Source: Ramlibacter sp. | Lineage (GTDB): Bacteria; Pseudomonadota; Gammaproteobacteria; Burkholderiales; Burkholderiaceae_C | Length of the DNA: 64,000 nucleotides | Direction: 5' to 3' | Assembly: GCA_030695945.1 (NCBI GenBank) | Contig: JAUYOG010000053.1 | Coordinates: forward strand, 62,001 to 126,000 | Shown: piece by piece, positions 42,014 to 50,374 of the stretch | How the letters are laid out: each line of letters begins with the position of its first letter | Numbering within the stretch: position 1 is the stretch's first letter | The notes under the pieces: generated by a model | The model's input: the letters and a program-made list of their open reading frames with translations, nothing else | The model's database searches: none | Told to the model about the DNA's origin: nothing | Program-made: the position numbers and the translations under genes

Positions 42014-42460
42014 ATGGCGAAGAACATCGATCCCGACCAGGCCCTGCTGCTGGACAACCAGCTGTGCTTCGCGCTGTATTCGGCGTCGCTGGCCATGACC
42101 AAGCTGTACAAGCCGCTGCTGGACGAACTCGGCCTGACCTATCCGCAATACCTCGCCATGCTGGCGCTGTGGGAGCGCGATGGCCTGATGGTGTCCGAGC
42201 TCGGCGAGCGGCTGTACCTCGATTCCGGCACCCTGACGCCGCTGCTCAAGCGCCTGGAAGCCGCCGGCCTGATCGCGCGCATCCGCGACGTGCAGGACGA
42301 GCGCCGGGTACACATCTCCCTCACCGCCGCCGGGCGCAAGCTCAAGGCCCGGGCCCAGAAGATCCCCGGCTGCATCCTCGCTGCCAGCGAGTGCTCGATT
42401 CCCGAGCTGGTGCAGCTCACCCGCCAGATCCGCAGCCTGCGCGAACGCCTGGCCGGCTGA
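42014..42460 (+). CDS. ohrR: MarR-family organic peroxide sensor OhrR
   Basis: A 148-aa dimeric winged-helix repressor ([59 protein letters not shown] wing). The sensing Cys is Cys18 ([15 protein letters not shown]), and Cys120 and Cys127 near the C-terminus (GCILAASEC) suggest the two-Cys type in which a sulfenic acid is trapped as an inter-subunit disulfide. ATG 42014 is chosen; a TTG at 41978 would lie in the promoter. The ohr gene follows 58 bp downstream. Confidence 0.95.
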   Translation: MAKNIDPDQALLLDNQLCFALYSASLAMTKLYKPLLDELGLTYPQYLAMLALWERDGLMVSELGERLYLDSGTLTPLLKRLEAAGLIARIRDVQDERRVHISLTAAGRKLKARAQKIPGCILAASECSIPELVQLTRQIRSLRERLAG

Positions 42461-42518
42461 CCCGTTTTCCCTTTCCGCCATCCACTTCGTTTTCGAAGCC
42501 AACCTTCAAGGAACACGC

Positions 42519-42935
42519 ATGTCCCAACTCGACAAAGTCCTCTACACCGCCAAGGCGCACACCACCGGCGGCCGCGACGGCGCCTCGCGCACCGATGACG
42601 GCCGCCTGGACATCAAGCTCTCGCCTCCCGGCATGGGCGGCAGCGGCACCAACCCCGAGCAGCTGTTCGCCGCCGGCTATTCCGCCTGCTTCATCGGCGC
42701 GATGAAGGCCGTCGCCGGCAAGATGAAGGTCGCCCTCCCGGCCGACCTGTCGGTCGACGCCGAAGTGGACCTCGGCCCCGTCGCCCATGCCTACGGCATC
42801 GCCGTGCGCATGAACGTCAGCCTGCCCGGCATGGAGCGCGAAGCCGCCCAGGCCCTGGTCGACGCCGCGCACAAGGTGTGCCCGTACTCCAACGCCACCC
42901 GCGGCAACATCGACGTGAAGATCGCGCTGGCGTAA
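42519..42935 (+). CDS. ohr: Organic hydroperoxide resistance protein Ohr
   Basis: Thiol peroxidase that reduces organic hydroperoxides using lipoyl thiols. In 138 aa, the two active cysteines are Cys57 (YSACFIGAM) and Cys121 ([13 protein letters not shown]), with catalytic Arg and Glu in the N-terminal part. Full length. The start ATG at 42519 follows AAGGAACACGC. Transcribed with ohrR, ending at a clear terminator (42960-42996). A small hairpin CTTCG-TTTT-CGAAG (42486-42499) lies in the ohrR-ohr gap. Confidence 0.96.
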   Translation: MSQLDKVLYTAKAHTTGGRDGASRTDDGRLDIKLSPPGMGGSGTNPEQLFAAGYSACFIGAMKAVAGKMKVALPADLSVDAEVDLGPVAHAYGIAVRMNVSLPGMEREAAQALVDAAHKVCPYSNATRGNIDVKIALA

Positions 42936-42959
42936 GTCGCCGCAGCGCTGTCACCCACG

Positions 42960-42996
42960 CGGCCCACCTGTGTTGAACAGGCGGGCCGTTTCGTTT
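42960..42996 (+). terminator. Intrinsic terminator after ohr
   Basis: CGGCCC-A-CCTGT, loop GTTGA, ACAGG-C-GGGCCG: a 12-bp stem with one mismatch, followed by TTTCGTTT. Located 24 bp after the ohr stop and 12 bp before the next gene. Confidence 0.85.
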
Positions 42997-43007
42997 AGGG
43001 TGCGTCC

Positions 43008-44096
43008 ATGACGATCCACACCCTTCTCGTGCGCCAGGACCAGCTGGGCACCACCCGAATCGCCACGCAAGAGCCGGCGCCGCTCGCCCCGGGGCACATC
43101 CGCGTGCGCGTGGATTCCTTCGCGCTCACCTCCAACAACATCACCTACGCCGCCTTCGGCGAGGCGATGAACTACTGGCAGTTTTACCCGACGGGCGAAG
43201 CCGGCTGGGGCATCGTTCCGGTCTGGGGCTTCGGCACCGTGGTGCAGTCGCTCCACCCCGGCGTCGCCGTAGGCGAGCGCCTCTACGGTTACTGGCCCAT
43301 GGCGAACGAAGCCGTGCTGCAGCCGGACCGGCTGTCGCCCTCGGGTTTTCGCGACGCGGCGCCGCACCGCGCCGCCCTCCACGCCGTCTACAACCAGTAC
43401 CTGCGCTGCAACGAGGATCCCTTCTATACGGCCGACAGCGAGGACGCGCAGGCATTGCTGCGCCCACTGTTCGTCACCTCGTGGCTGATCGACGACTTCC
43501 TCGCGGACAACGGGTTCTTCGGCGCGGGCACCGCCCTTTTGTCCAGCGCTTCGAGCAAGACGGCCTACGGGACCGCGTTCCAGCTGAAGCAGCGGCCCGG
43601 CATCGAGGTGGTGGGCCTGACCTCCTCGGCCAACCGCGCGTTCTGCGAGAGCCTGGGCTGCTACAGCCGCGTGTTGGCGTACGAGGAGCTGGAACAGGTC
43701 GACGCCGACGCGGCCTGCGTGTACATCGATTTCGCGGGCAATGCGGACCTGCGCCGGCGCATCCACACGCGCTTCGCCAACCTCAAGTACAGCTGCTCGA
43801 TCGGCGGCACACATGTGGAGCATCTGGGCGGCGCCCGGGACCTGCCGGGACCGCGCGCGACCCTCTTTTTCGCGCCGGCGCAGGTCAAGAAGCGCCAGGC
43901 GGACTGGGGCGCGGCCGAACTCGGCAGTCGGCTGGTCCAGGCCTGGCGGGCCTTCAGCGCCCGGGTCGCGCAGCCGCCGCGTCCATGGCTGACGGTGCAG
44001 CGCCACAGCGGCCCGCGGGAAGGCGAGCACGCCTATGCGCAGGTGCTCGCCGGGCGGGGCGACCCGCGCATCGGACATATCCTCTCGCTCGCTTGA
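43008..44096 (+). CDS. DUF2855 family protein
   Basis: A 362-aa cytosolic protein with a GroES-like N-terminal half and MDR-like (medium-chain dehydrogenase-related) layout: PLAPGHIRVRVDSFALTSNNITYAAFGEAMNYWQFYP and the later ALLSSASSKTAYGTAFQLK (a nucleotide-binding-like segment). The family has no assigned reaction. The ATG at 43008 follows a terminator by 12 bp, so it has its own promoter or sits just after the ohr stop signal. The metallophosphoesterase gene follows at 44181. Confidence 0.88.
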   Translation: MTIHTLLVRQDQLGTTRIATQEPAPLAPGHIRVRVDSFALTSNNITYAAFGEAMNYWQFYPTGEAGWGIVPVWGFGTVVQSLHPGVAVGERLYGYWPMANEAVLQPDRLSPSGFRDAAPHRAALHAVYNQYLRCNEDPFYTADSEDAQALLRPLFVTSWLIDDFLADNGFFGAGTALLSSASSKTAYGTAFQLKQRPGIEVVGLTSSANRAFCESLGCYSRVLAYEELEQVDADAACVYIDFAGNADLRRRIHTRFANLKYSCSIGGTHVEHLGGARDLPGPRATLFFAPAQVKKRQADWGAAELGSRLVQAWRAFSARVAQPPRPWLTVQRHSGPREGEHAYAQVLAGRGDPRIGHILSLA

Positions 44097-44180
44097 CCTC
44101 GGTCAACGGCCGGCTGTGCGCCTGCAAGCTCGCGATCAGCTTCGGGGCGGATGATGAGGGAGCCTCCCACACTCCTGACC

Positions 44181-44924
44181 ATGAAACTGGCCCTGCTGTC
44201 CGACCTGCACGCCAACCGGCACGCGCTGCAAGCCTGCCTCGCGGACGCGCGCGCGCGATCGGCTTCGCAGTACGCCTTTCTGGGTGACCTGGTGGGCTAC
44301 GGCGGCGAACCCGGCGCGGTGCTGGACACCGTGATGGAGATGGCGCACCGGGGCGCGTGGGTCATCCGGGGCAACCATGACGATGCGGCGCTCGCGCCGG
44401 TGGCGAACAGCGACCGCGCCGATCACGCCGGCGCCGCATGGACGGCCGCGAGGATCACGGGGCCGCAGCGAGAATTCCTCGCGAGCCTCCCGCTCACGCT
44501 CCCCCGCGACTTCATGCTGCTGGTGCATGCCAGCGCCAACAAGCCCGAGCGCTGGACCTATGTCGAGGACGCGCAACGCGCCGCGGACAGCCTGGATTTC
44601 GCCGGCGACGCGACCCATGTGTTCGGTGGCCACGTGCACGAGCAGCGGCTCTTCTTCCAGGGACTCGTCGGCAAGACCATGGCGTTCGAGCCGACGGCCG
44701 GTGTGCCGGTGCCTGTTCCCCGCCATCGCCGCTGGCTGGCGACGGTGGGCTCGGTCGGCCAGCCGCGCGACGGCCGCAGCGAGGCGATGTACGCGATGTT
44801 CGACACGCAGGCGCTGGCGCTCACGTTCGTGCGCGTCCCCTATGACCACCTGGCCGCCGCTAGCGCCATTCGCGCGGCGGGGCTGCCTGCCGCAAACGCC
44901 GTGCGGCTCGCGCTGGGACGATAG
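44181..44924 (+). CDS. Metallophosphoesterase (calcineurin-like)
   Basis: A 247-aa phosphoesterase with the full set of metal-binding motifs: SDLHANRHAL (D-x-H), FLGDLVGYG (GD), RGNHDDAAL (GNHD), VHASANKP and FGGHVHEQ (GHxH). Proteins of this subgroup may be protein phosphatases or phosphodiesterases; the substrate is not evident. The ATG at 44181 (MKLALLSDLHAN) is the conserved family start; an in-frame ATG at 44151 is also possible. It lies 7 bp upstream of a Ser/Thr kinase gene, which suggests a phosphatase-kinase pair. Confidence 0.88.
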   Translation: MKLALLSDLHANRHALQACLADARARSASQYAFLGDLVGYGGEPGAVLDTVMEMAHRGAWVIRGNHDDAALAPVANSDRADHAGAAWTAARITGPQREFLASLPLTLPRDFMLLVHASANKPERWTYVEDAQRAADSLDFAGDATHVFGGHVHEQRLFFQGLVGKTMAFEPTAGVPVPVPRHRRWLATVGSVGQPRDGRSEAMYAMFDTQALALTFVRVPYDHLAAASAIRAAGLPAANAVRLALGR

Positions 44925-44931
44925 CCGCGCC

Positions 44932-46425
44932 ATGAAGCTGCTCGAGCCAGGCACCGGGATCGATGGCTTCATCGTGGGCGAGTGCCTGCACGCAGGCGGC
45001 ATGGCGCACATCTATGCGGTCGAGTACGCCGACCCGGGCCGTGACGCCGGCTTTCCGATGGCGATGAAGGTGCCGCGCATGACGGGCGGTGACGGCGCGG
45101 AAACCATCGTCAGCTTCGAAGTCGAGCACCAGATGCTGCAGGTGCTGTCCGGCCCCCACGTGCCGCGCTTCGTCGCGGCAGGCGACCTGACGCGCCTTCC
45201 CTACCTCGTGATGGAATACGTCGAGGGCCGGCCGCTGCAGGACAGGATGGACCAGGCGGTGCGTGACCGTGTCCGCCCGGCCCCGGACGAAATCGCCCGC
45301 GTCGGCGCCGCCATGGCGGCCGCCGCGCACAGCCTGCACCAGCAGGACGCGGTCCACCTCGACCTCAAGCCCGGCAACGTGATGATCCGCCCGGACGGTC
45401 GAGCGGTGCTGCTGGATTTCGGCCTGAGCTGGCACGCGCATTACCCGGACCTTCTCGCCGAGGAAATGCGGGTCGCCGTCGGCTCGCCGCCTTGGATCGC
45501 GCCCGAGCAGGTGGTCGGCGTGCGCGGCGATCCGCGCAGCGACGTGTTCGCGATCGGCGTCATGCTCTACGAGATGGCGACGGGAGAACTGCCGTTCGGC
45601 GATCCGCAGACGCGCGGTGGCCTGCGCCAGCGGCTGTGGATGGACCCGCCGCCGCCGCGCGCGCTCGCGCCTCACACGCCCGACTGGCTGCAGGAAGTCA
45701 TCCTGCGTTGCCTCGAGCCGGAGGCGCAGCAGCGCTACGGTTCGGCGGCGCAGCTGGCGTTCGACCTCTCCAATCCCGACCAGGTGCACGTGGGCGAGCG
45801 CGGCTTGCGCACGCACCGCACCTCGTGGACGGTGCACTTCAAGCGCTGGCTCAAGGCGGCCGGCCTGCACTACCAGCCAAGCCCGTTGCCCAGCGCGCAG
45901 ATCGACCAGGCGCCGATCGTGATGGTGGCGGTGCCGTGGAAAGACGCCAGCGACGCGACGCTGTTCTCGCTGCGCCGGGCCACCGCGCGTTCTCTGGGGA
46001 TCCGATCGGGTGCCCGGCTTGCGTGCGTGACGGTGGTCGCGGCCGGCGACATGGACGCGACCGATGAGCGCCTGAGCGAGGTGCAGGTGCATCGCTGGCA
46101 GCTCGACCGGCTGCGCCAGTGGGCGCAAGGGCTGGACCTCGAAACCCATCCCATCTCGTTCCACGTGCTGGAGTCGGGCGATGTCGCCAACGCGCTGGTG
46201 CGATACGCGCAGGCCAATGGCGTGACACTCATGATCCTGGGCGCCGCGACGCACGGCCTGAAGTTCCAGCGGCTCGTCGCAACGGTGCCGGTCCGCGTCG
46301 CCATGGAAGCGCCGTGCAGCGTCATGCTGGTGAAGCAGGCGCTGCCGTTCGAACGGCTCGGCGACGCACGAGCGCAGCCCCAGGACCCAGCAGCGACAAT
46401 GGGCCATGTCGTCGCACCCTTATGA
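44932..46425 (+). CDS. Serine/threonine protein kinase fused to a universal stress protein domain
   Basis: A 497-aa soluble two-part protein. The Hanks-type kinase (about 8-285) has a glycine loop LHAGGMAHIYAVE, VAIK-type Lys46 (AMKVPRM), catalytic HLDLKPGN (142-149, non-RD because Leu replaces Arg), DFG (162-164) and APE (190-192). After a linker, residues about 325-475 form a UspA domain with the nucleotide-binding GxxxG-type end GAATHGLKFQRLVATVPVRV then MEAPCSVMLVK. No transmembrane segment. Its start follows the phosphoesterase by 7 bp, and it overlaps srkA by 20 bp, so all three are one operon. Confidence 0.88.
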   Translation: MKLLEPGTGIDGFIVGECLHAGGMAHIYAVEYADPGRDAGFPMAMKVPRMTGGDGAETIVSFEVEHQMLQVLSGPHVPRFVAAGDLTRLPYLVMEYVEGRPLQDRMDQAVRDRVRPAPDEIARVGAAMAAAAHSLHQQDAVHLDLKPGNVMIRPDGRAVLLDFGLSWHAHYPDLLAEEMRVAVGSPPWIAPEQVVGVRGDPRSDVFAIGVMLYEMATGELPFGDPQTRGGLRQRLWMDPPPPRALAPHTPDWLQEVILRCLEPEAQQRYGSAAQLAFDLSNPDQVHVGERGLRTHRTSWTVHFKRWLKAAGLHYQPSPLPSAQIDQAPIVMVAVPWKDASDATLFSLRRATARSLGIRSGARLACVTVVAAGDMDATDERLSEVQVHRWQLDRLRQWAQGLDLETHPISFHVLESGDVANALVRYAQANGVTLMILGAATHGLKFQRLVATVPVRVAMEAPCSVMLVKQALPFERLGDARAQPQDPAATMGHVVAPL

Positions 46426-47407
46426 AATTCTCACGCCCGATGTCGTCATGGACGCGCTGGCCTCGGTCGGCTTGCGCGGCGACGGCCGGCTGATGGCGCT
46501 GAGCTCCTACGAGAACCGCGTCTACCAGGCGTACCTCGAAGATCCGGTGGAGGGCCATGCGGCGGTGGTCGCCAAGTTCTACCGCCCCGGGCGCTGGAGC
46601 GAAGCGCAGATCCTGGAAGAGCATGCATTCTCGGCGGAACTGGCCGCGGCCGAGGTGCCCGCGGTCGCACCGCTGGTCCTGAACGGGGCCACGCTCCACC
46701 GGCACGGCGGCTTTTCGTTCAGCGTGAGCCCGCGCCGCGGCGGCCGCGCGCCCGAGCTCGACGACGGCGAGGTGCTGGAGTGGATCGGCCGCTTCCTCGC
46801 GCGCATCCACGTCGTCGGTTCGGCCAAGCCGTTCGAGACCCGCCCCGCACTCGACTTGCAGAGCTTCGGCGCCGAGCCGCGCGACTGGCTGCTGGGCCAC
46901 GACATGATCCCGCTCGATGTGCAGTCGGCCTGGGAAAAACGGTGCAACGAGGCGCTGCGCCTGATCGGGGACACGGCGGTCGGAGGACAGGCCGGCAGCG
47001 GCATCCGGATGATCCGGCTGCATGGCGATTGCCATCCCGGCAACATCCTGTGGACGCCGGACCAGGGACCGCACTTCGTGGACCTCGACGACGCCCGCAC
47101 CGGGCCGGCCGTGCAGGACCTGTGGATGCTGTTATCGGGCGATCGCTCGCAGCGCCAGCGGCAGCTCGGCGCACTGGTGGACGGCTACGAGCAGATGCGC
47201 GAGTTCGACCGCAACGAGCTCGGGTTGATCGAGCCGCTGCGCACGCTGCGCCTGATCCACTACAGCGCCTGGCTCGCGCGCCGCTGGGACGACCCGATCT
47301 TCCCGATCAACTTCCCGTGGTTCGGCTCGAGCGACTACTGGCAGGGCCAGGTGCAGATGCTGGAAGAGCAGATCGAGGCGATGGAGGAGCCGCCGCTGGT
47401 GGTCTAG
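46406..47407 (+). CDS. srkA: Stress response kinase A (YihE/RdoA-type Ser/Thr kinase)
   Basis: A 333-aa kinase of the YihE/SrkA group, with aminoglycoside-phosphotransferase-like fold. Catalytic loop HGDCHPGNILW (about residue 206) and metal loop FVDLDDARTGP are clear. SrkA in E. coli counteracts MazF-related death under stress; the same role here is inferred. It overlaps the kinase-USP fusion by 20 bp, so translation is probably coupled. With the upstream phosphoesterase and kinase it forms a three-gene phospho-signalling operon. Confidence 0.93.
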   Translation: MSSHPYEILTPDVVMDALASVGLRGDGRLMALSSYENRVYQAYLEDPVEGHAAVVAKFYRPGRWSEAQILEEHAFSAELAAAEVPAVAPLVLNGATLHRHGGFSFSVSPRRGGRAPELDDGEVLEWIGRFLARIHVVGSAKPFETRPALDLQSFGAEPRDWLLGHDMIPLDVQSAWEKRCNEALRLIGDTAVGGQAGSGIRMIRLHGDCHPGNILWTPDQGPHFVDLDDARTGPAVQDLWMLLSGDRSQRQRQLGALVDGYEQMREFDRNELGLIEPLRTLRLIHYSAWLARRWDDPIFPINFPWFGSSDYWQGQVQMLEEQIEAMEEPPLVV

Positions 47408-47422
47408 CCCCGGGGCGGGAGG

Positions 47423-47911
47423 CTACTTCAGCAGGGCGGTGATCTGTTCCGCAGTCGTTGCATAGTCGACTGCGCTGATCTTTCCGCCATTCGTCTTCAG
47501 GACGGTCACGGCGCCGGCCTTGCGCGGCAGCACGGATGTCTCGCCGGCATCCTTCACCACGGCAACGGCATAGGGAAGCTTCTGCATTTTCGGCATCGCG
47601 ATGATGCTGCTGATCGGCCCCGGCATGCTGCTGATGTCGGCGATGTAGATCGCCTTGTGGTCCCTCAGGGCCGTCGGCGGCAAGCCCTCGAGTGCCTTGG
47701 ACATGAGCTTGCTGGACGCCATCTCGGCCGCGAAGAAGATAACCCGTGTGTCGGTGGGCACCGGGAGGCTTTTCGCGTGCTGGTCCTTGAGCGGCATCGA
47801 GGGCAGCGGGTCGCCGCCTTGCAGGGGTGCCGCGAAGGCGGCCGAGGCGGCGGCAACGAAGGCCGCCAACACGAGCCGCCGGATCGCCGCGGCAATGCAT
47901 GGATGGGTCAT
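47423..47911 (-). CDS. Exported hypothetical protein (thioredoxin-fold-like)
   Basis: A 162-aa secreted protein with an N-terminal signal peptide (RLVLAAFVAAASAAFA). The mature part (LPSMPLKDQHAKSLPVPTDTRVIFFAAEMASSKLMSKALEGLPP) resembles peroxiredoxin/YtfJ-like proteins in layout but has no CxxC. Convergent with srkA, 15 bp apart. I do not recognise a definite family; the function is unknown. Confidence 0.75.
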   Translation of the reverse strand: MTHPCIAAAIRRLVLAAFVAAASAAFAAPLQGGDPLPSMPLKDQHAKSLPVPTDTRVIFFAAEMASSKLMSKALEGLPPTALRDHKAIYIADISSMPGPISSIIAMPKMQKLPYAVAVVKDAGETSVLPRKAGAVTVLKTNGGKISAVDYATTAEQITALLK

Positions 47912-47971
47912 GCGATCGAGGTTAACAGCCGGCCGCGATGGCCCGATTGATGAACCGCAATCCCGGGCGCC

Positions 47972-48847
47972 TCAGCGCACCGGATTTTCCAGCGCACCGA
48001 TCCCGTCGATCTCCACGCGCACGACGTCACCGGCCTTGAGGTATTTCGGCGGGCTGAATCCGATGCCCACGCCTACCGGGGTGCCGGTGGCGATGATGTC
48101 ACCGGGGTAGAGCGTGATGCCGGCCGAAAGCGTTTCGATCAGCTTGGGGATGTCGAAGATCAGGTCGGTCGTGGACGCGTTCTGCCGCTCCTCGCCATTG
48201 ACCCAGCAGCGCACCTGCGTGCGCGTGCCGTCGCATTCGTCTGCGCTCACGAGCCACGGGCCCATCGGGCAGAACGTGTCGAACGACTTGCCCATGTCCC
48301 ACTGCTGGTGGCGGCTCTGCCAGTCGCGAGACGTCACGTCGTTCACGATGGTGTAGCCCCACACGTGCTGCATGGCGTCGGCGGCCCGGATGCCCTTGCC
48401 GCCCTTGCCGATGACGACCGCGAGCTCGGCCTCGTAGTCGATCGCCGTGGAAACGCCGGCGGGGATCACGATGGCATCCCCGGGCCCGATCACGCATTCA
48501 GGCACCTTCGTGAAGATGATCGGATGGGCTGGAATGTCGCCGCCGGACTTGGCGCTGCTGTCGAAGCCGCTGCCCGCAAACTCCTTCGCGTGGGCGTGGT
48601 AATTCTTTCCTACGCAGAAGATGTTGCGGCGCGCCCGCGGCAGCGGGGCCGTGAGGCGGACCTGGTCGAGCGGCAGGGCCGTGCCGGGCGCCGGCAGGGG
48701 CTCGCCCCGCGCCATCGCCTCGATCAGCGGCAGCGCGCCGAGCGCGCATTGATGAGCTTGGAGCTCGAAGGGCCGCACCTCTTTCAGGTCGGCGGAAACC
48801 AGGCCGACGCCGGGCTGGTTCTGGTGGATGTAGGCGGCGATCCTCAT
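47972..48847 (-). CDS. Fumarylacetoacetate hydrolase family protein
   Basis: A 291-aa FAH-superfamily enzyme (Mg-dependent hydrolases, decarboxylases or isomerases of acylpyruvate-type compounds). Metal-binding residues appear in IDYEAELAVVIGKGGKGI (the ExE pair) and VNDVTSRDWQSRHQQWDMGKSFDTFCPMGPWLV. The C-terminal GDIIATGTPVGVG is characteristic. The ATG at 48847 has CGAGAGAG upstream. Stands alone; together with the divergent Bug protein it suggests breakdown of a small organic acid (inference). Confidence 0.9.
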   Translation of the reverse strand: MRIAAYIHQNQPGVGLVSADLKEVRPFELQAHQCALGALPLIEAMARGEPLPAPGTALPLDQVRLTAPLPRARRNIFCVGKNYHAHAKEFAGSGFDSSAKSGGDIPAHPIIFTKVPECVIGPGDAIVIPAGVSTAIDYEAELAVVIGKGGKGIRAADAMQHVWGYTIVNDVTSRDWQSRHQQWDMGKSFDTFCPMGPWLVSADECDGTRTQVRCWVNGEERQNASTTDLIFDIPKLIETLSAGITLYPGDIIATGTPVGVGIGFSPPKYLKAGDVVRVEIDGIGALENPVR

Positions 48848-48924
48848 GGGGAAAACTCTCTCGCGATGACGTCGATCACTGTAGCATGCTAACCCGTTCC
48901 TTTTCCTGAAACCGGAGTTCCCAC

Positions 48925-49893
48925 ATGCATCGTCGCCACTGCCTGGCCGCCGCCCTGCTGCTGTCCGCAGCGGGCCTGGCCGGCGCCCAAGCCGCCTATC
49001 CCAGCAAGCCCATCACCATGATCGTGCCGTTTCCGCCGGGCGGGCTCGCCGACATCGTGGCGCGACCGGTCGCCGAGGCGATGTCGCGCGACCTGGGCCA
49101 GCCGGTGGTGATCGAGAACAAGGGCGGCGCCGGCGGCGGCATTGGCATGGGCCTGGCCGCCAAGGCACCCGCCGACGGCTACACCGTGCTGCTCTCGCTG
49201 TCGTCGCTGACGGTGCTGCCCGAGGCCGACGTGGTGCTGGGCCGCCAGCAGATGTTTGCGCTCAACTCGCTGCGGCCGATCGCCCGCTTCACCGCCGACC
49301 CGACGGTGCTGGCGGTGCGCGCCGAGGCGCCGTGGAAGACGGTGAAAGACTTCGTCGAGGACGCCAGGAAGCGCCCGGGCGCCATCAACTACGGCTCGTC
49401 GGGCAACTACGGCACGATGCACGTGCCCATGGAAATCCTCTCGCAGAACGCCGGCGTGAAGATGACCCATGTGCCGTTCACCGGCGCCGGCCCCGCCGTG
49501 GTGGCCCTGCTCGGCGGCCAGATCGATGCCATCTCGTCCGGGCCGGCCACGGTGCTGCAGCACGTCAAGGCGGGCAAGCTGCGCGTGCTGGGCCATTGGG
49601 GCAACGGCCGCCTCGCCGCCCTGCCCGACGTGCCTTCGCTGAAGGACGCGGGCTACGACGCGGAGTACGCGCAGTGGTCGGGCCTGTTCATCCCCGCGGC
49701 CACGCCTGAACCCGTGGCCCAGCGCCTGCGCGCGGCGGCCCGGGCCGCCGCGATGGATGCGAAGGTGAAGGAGGTGATCCTCAACGCCGGCAGCCCGATC
49801 CTGTACCAGGACACGCCCGACTTCGAAAAGTACGTGCAGGCCGATGCGAAGCGCATGGCCGAAGTCGTGAAGAAGATCGGCAAGGTCGAGTAG
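48925..49893 (+). CDS. Bug-family tripartite tricarboxylate transporter substrate-binding protein
   Basis: A 322-aa periplasmic solute-binding protein (Bug/TctC type), abundant in Burkholderiales. Signal peptide (HCLAAALLLSAAGLAGAQA) followed by the family hallmarks YPSKPITMIVPFPPGGLADIVARPVAEAMS and INYGSSGNYGTMHVPMEILSQNAGVKMTHVPFTGAGPAVVALLGGQIDA. It captures an organic acid for a tripartite transporter whose membrane parts are not adjacent, or serves as an orphan sensor, as many Bug proteins do. Divergent from the FAH-family gene, which suggests a shared substrate. Confidence 0.93.
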   Translation: MHRRHCLAAALLLSAAGLAGAQAAYPSKPITMIVPFPPGGLADIVARPVAEAMSRDLGQPVVIENKGGAGGGIGMGLAAKAPADGYTVLLSLSSLTVLPEADVVLGRQQMFALNSLRPIARFTADPTVLAVRAEAPWKTVKDFVEDARKRPGAINYGSSGNYGTMHVPMEILSQNAGVKMTHVPFTGAGPAVVALLGGQIDAISSGPATVLQHVKAGKLRVLGHWGNGRLAALPDVPSLKDAGYDAEYAQWSGLFIPAATPEPVAQRLRAAARAAAMDAKVKEVILNAGSPILYQDTPDFEKYVQADAKRMAEVVKKIGKVE

Positions 49894-49905
49894 GCGTTCG
49901 GGCGA

Positions 49906-49989
49906 TGACCGATTTGTAATCTTCCGGTCAGTGTGCCGTCGGGGCTGCGTTTCTACAGTTCACTCCATGGATGCAGGGTTTGCATCCAT
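49906..49989 (+). other. Inverted repeat and leader hairpin before a small exported protein gene
   Basis: TGACCG (49906-49911) and CGGTCA (49925-49930) form an inverted repeat with a 13-bp spacer containing TTTGTAATC. Further down, ATGGATGCA (49967-49975) pairs with TGCATCCAT (49981-49989) around a GGGTT loop, a 9-bp hairpin about 43 bp before the start of the next gene. The first may be an operator, the second an mRNA leader structure. Confidence 0.45.
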
Positions 49990-50031
49990 CCAGCCAAGAA
50001 ACGCAACCCCCTCACCTTAAAGGAATCCATC

Positions 50032-50328
50032 ATGTCCGTCCGCACACTCTCCCTTTCCCTCGCCTTGGCCGCACTGGCCATCACTGGAGCAGCCGCCGCG
50101 ACGCCCGAGGCGCAAGTGCCTGGAAGCGACGCACCGAAGGCCGTGGCCGAAGCCCGGCACAACGCCAAGGTCCACGGCATCGACATGGCCGCGAAGCAGC
50201 CCGCTGCGCAAGCCGCCGGCAGCCCGAGCGCCCAGGCCAAGGCCGAAGCGGAGCACCTCGCCAAGAGCCACGGCCGGATCAACGACGCAGCCGATCGGTA
50301 CACACTGGCCACCGCGTTGAAGCTCTGA
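50032..50328 (+). CDS. Exported hypothetical protein
   Basis: A 98-aa protein with a signal peptide (LSLSLALAALAITGAAAA) and an Ala/His/Lys-rich mature part with two similar His-Ala-Lys stretches (AEARHNAKVHGIDMAAKQ; AEAEHLAKSHGRINDAAD), perhaps an internal duplication. No family recognised. The ATG at 50032 follows AAAGGAATCCATC; the longer upstream frame lacks a ribosome-binding site. Convergent with htpG; a GC-rich hairpin lies between them. Confidence 0.75.
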   Translation: MSVRTLSLSLALAALAITGAAAATPEAQVPGSDAPKAVAEARHNAKVHGIDMAAKQPAAQAAGSPSAQAKAEAEHLAKSHGRINDAADRYTLATALKL

Positions 50329-50338
50329 TGCCTGCTGA

Positions 50339-50365
50339 GCCGCCCGGGCCGCGGCGCCCGGCGGC
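50339..50365. terminator. GC-rich hairpin between a convergent small gene and htpG
   Basis: GCCGCCCGGGC (50339-50349) pairs with GCCCGGCGGC (50356-50365) with one bulge. No T-run is present, so it would act only as a weak or Rho-assisted terminator. Confidence 0.4.
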
Positions 50366-50374
50366 ACCTTCCCC

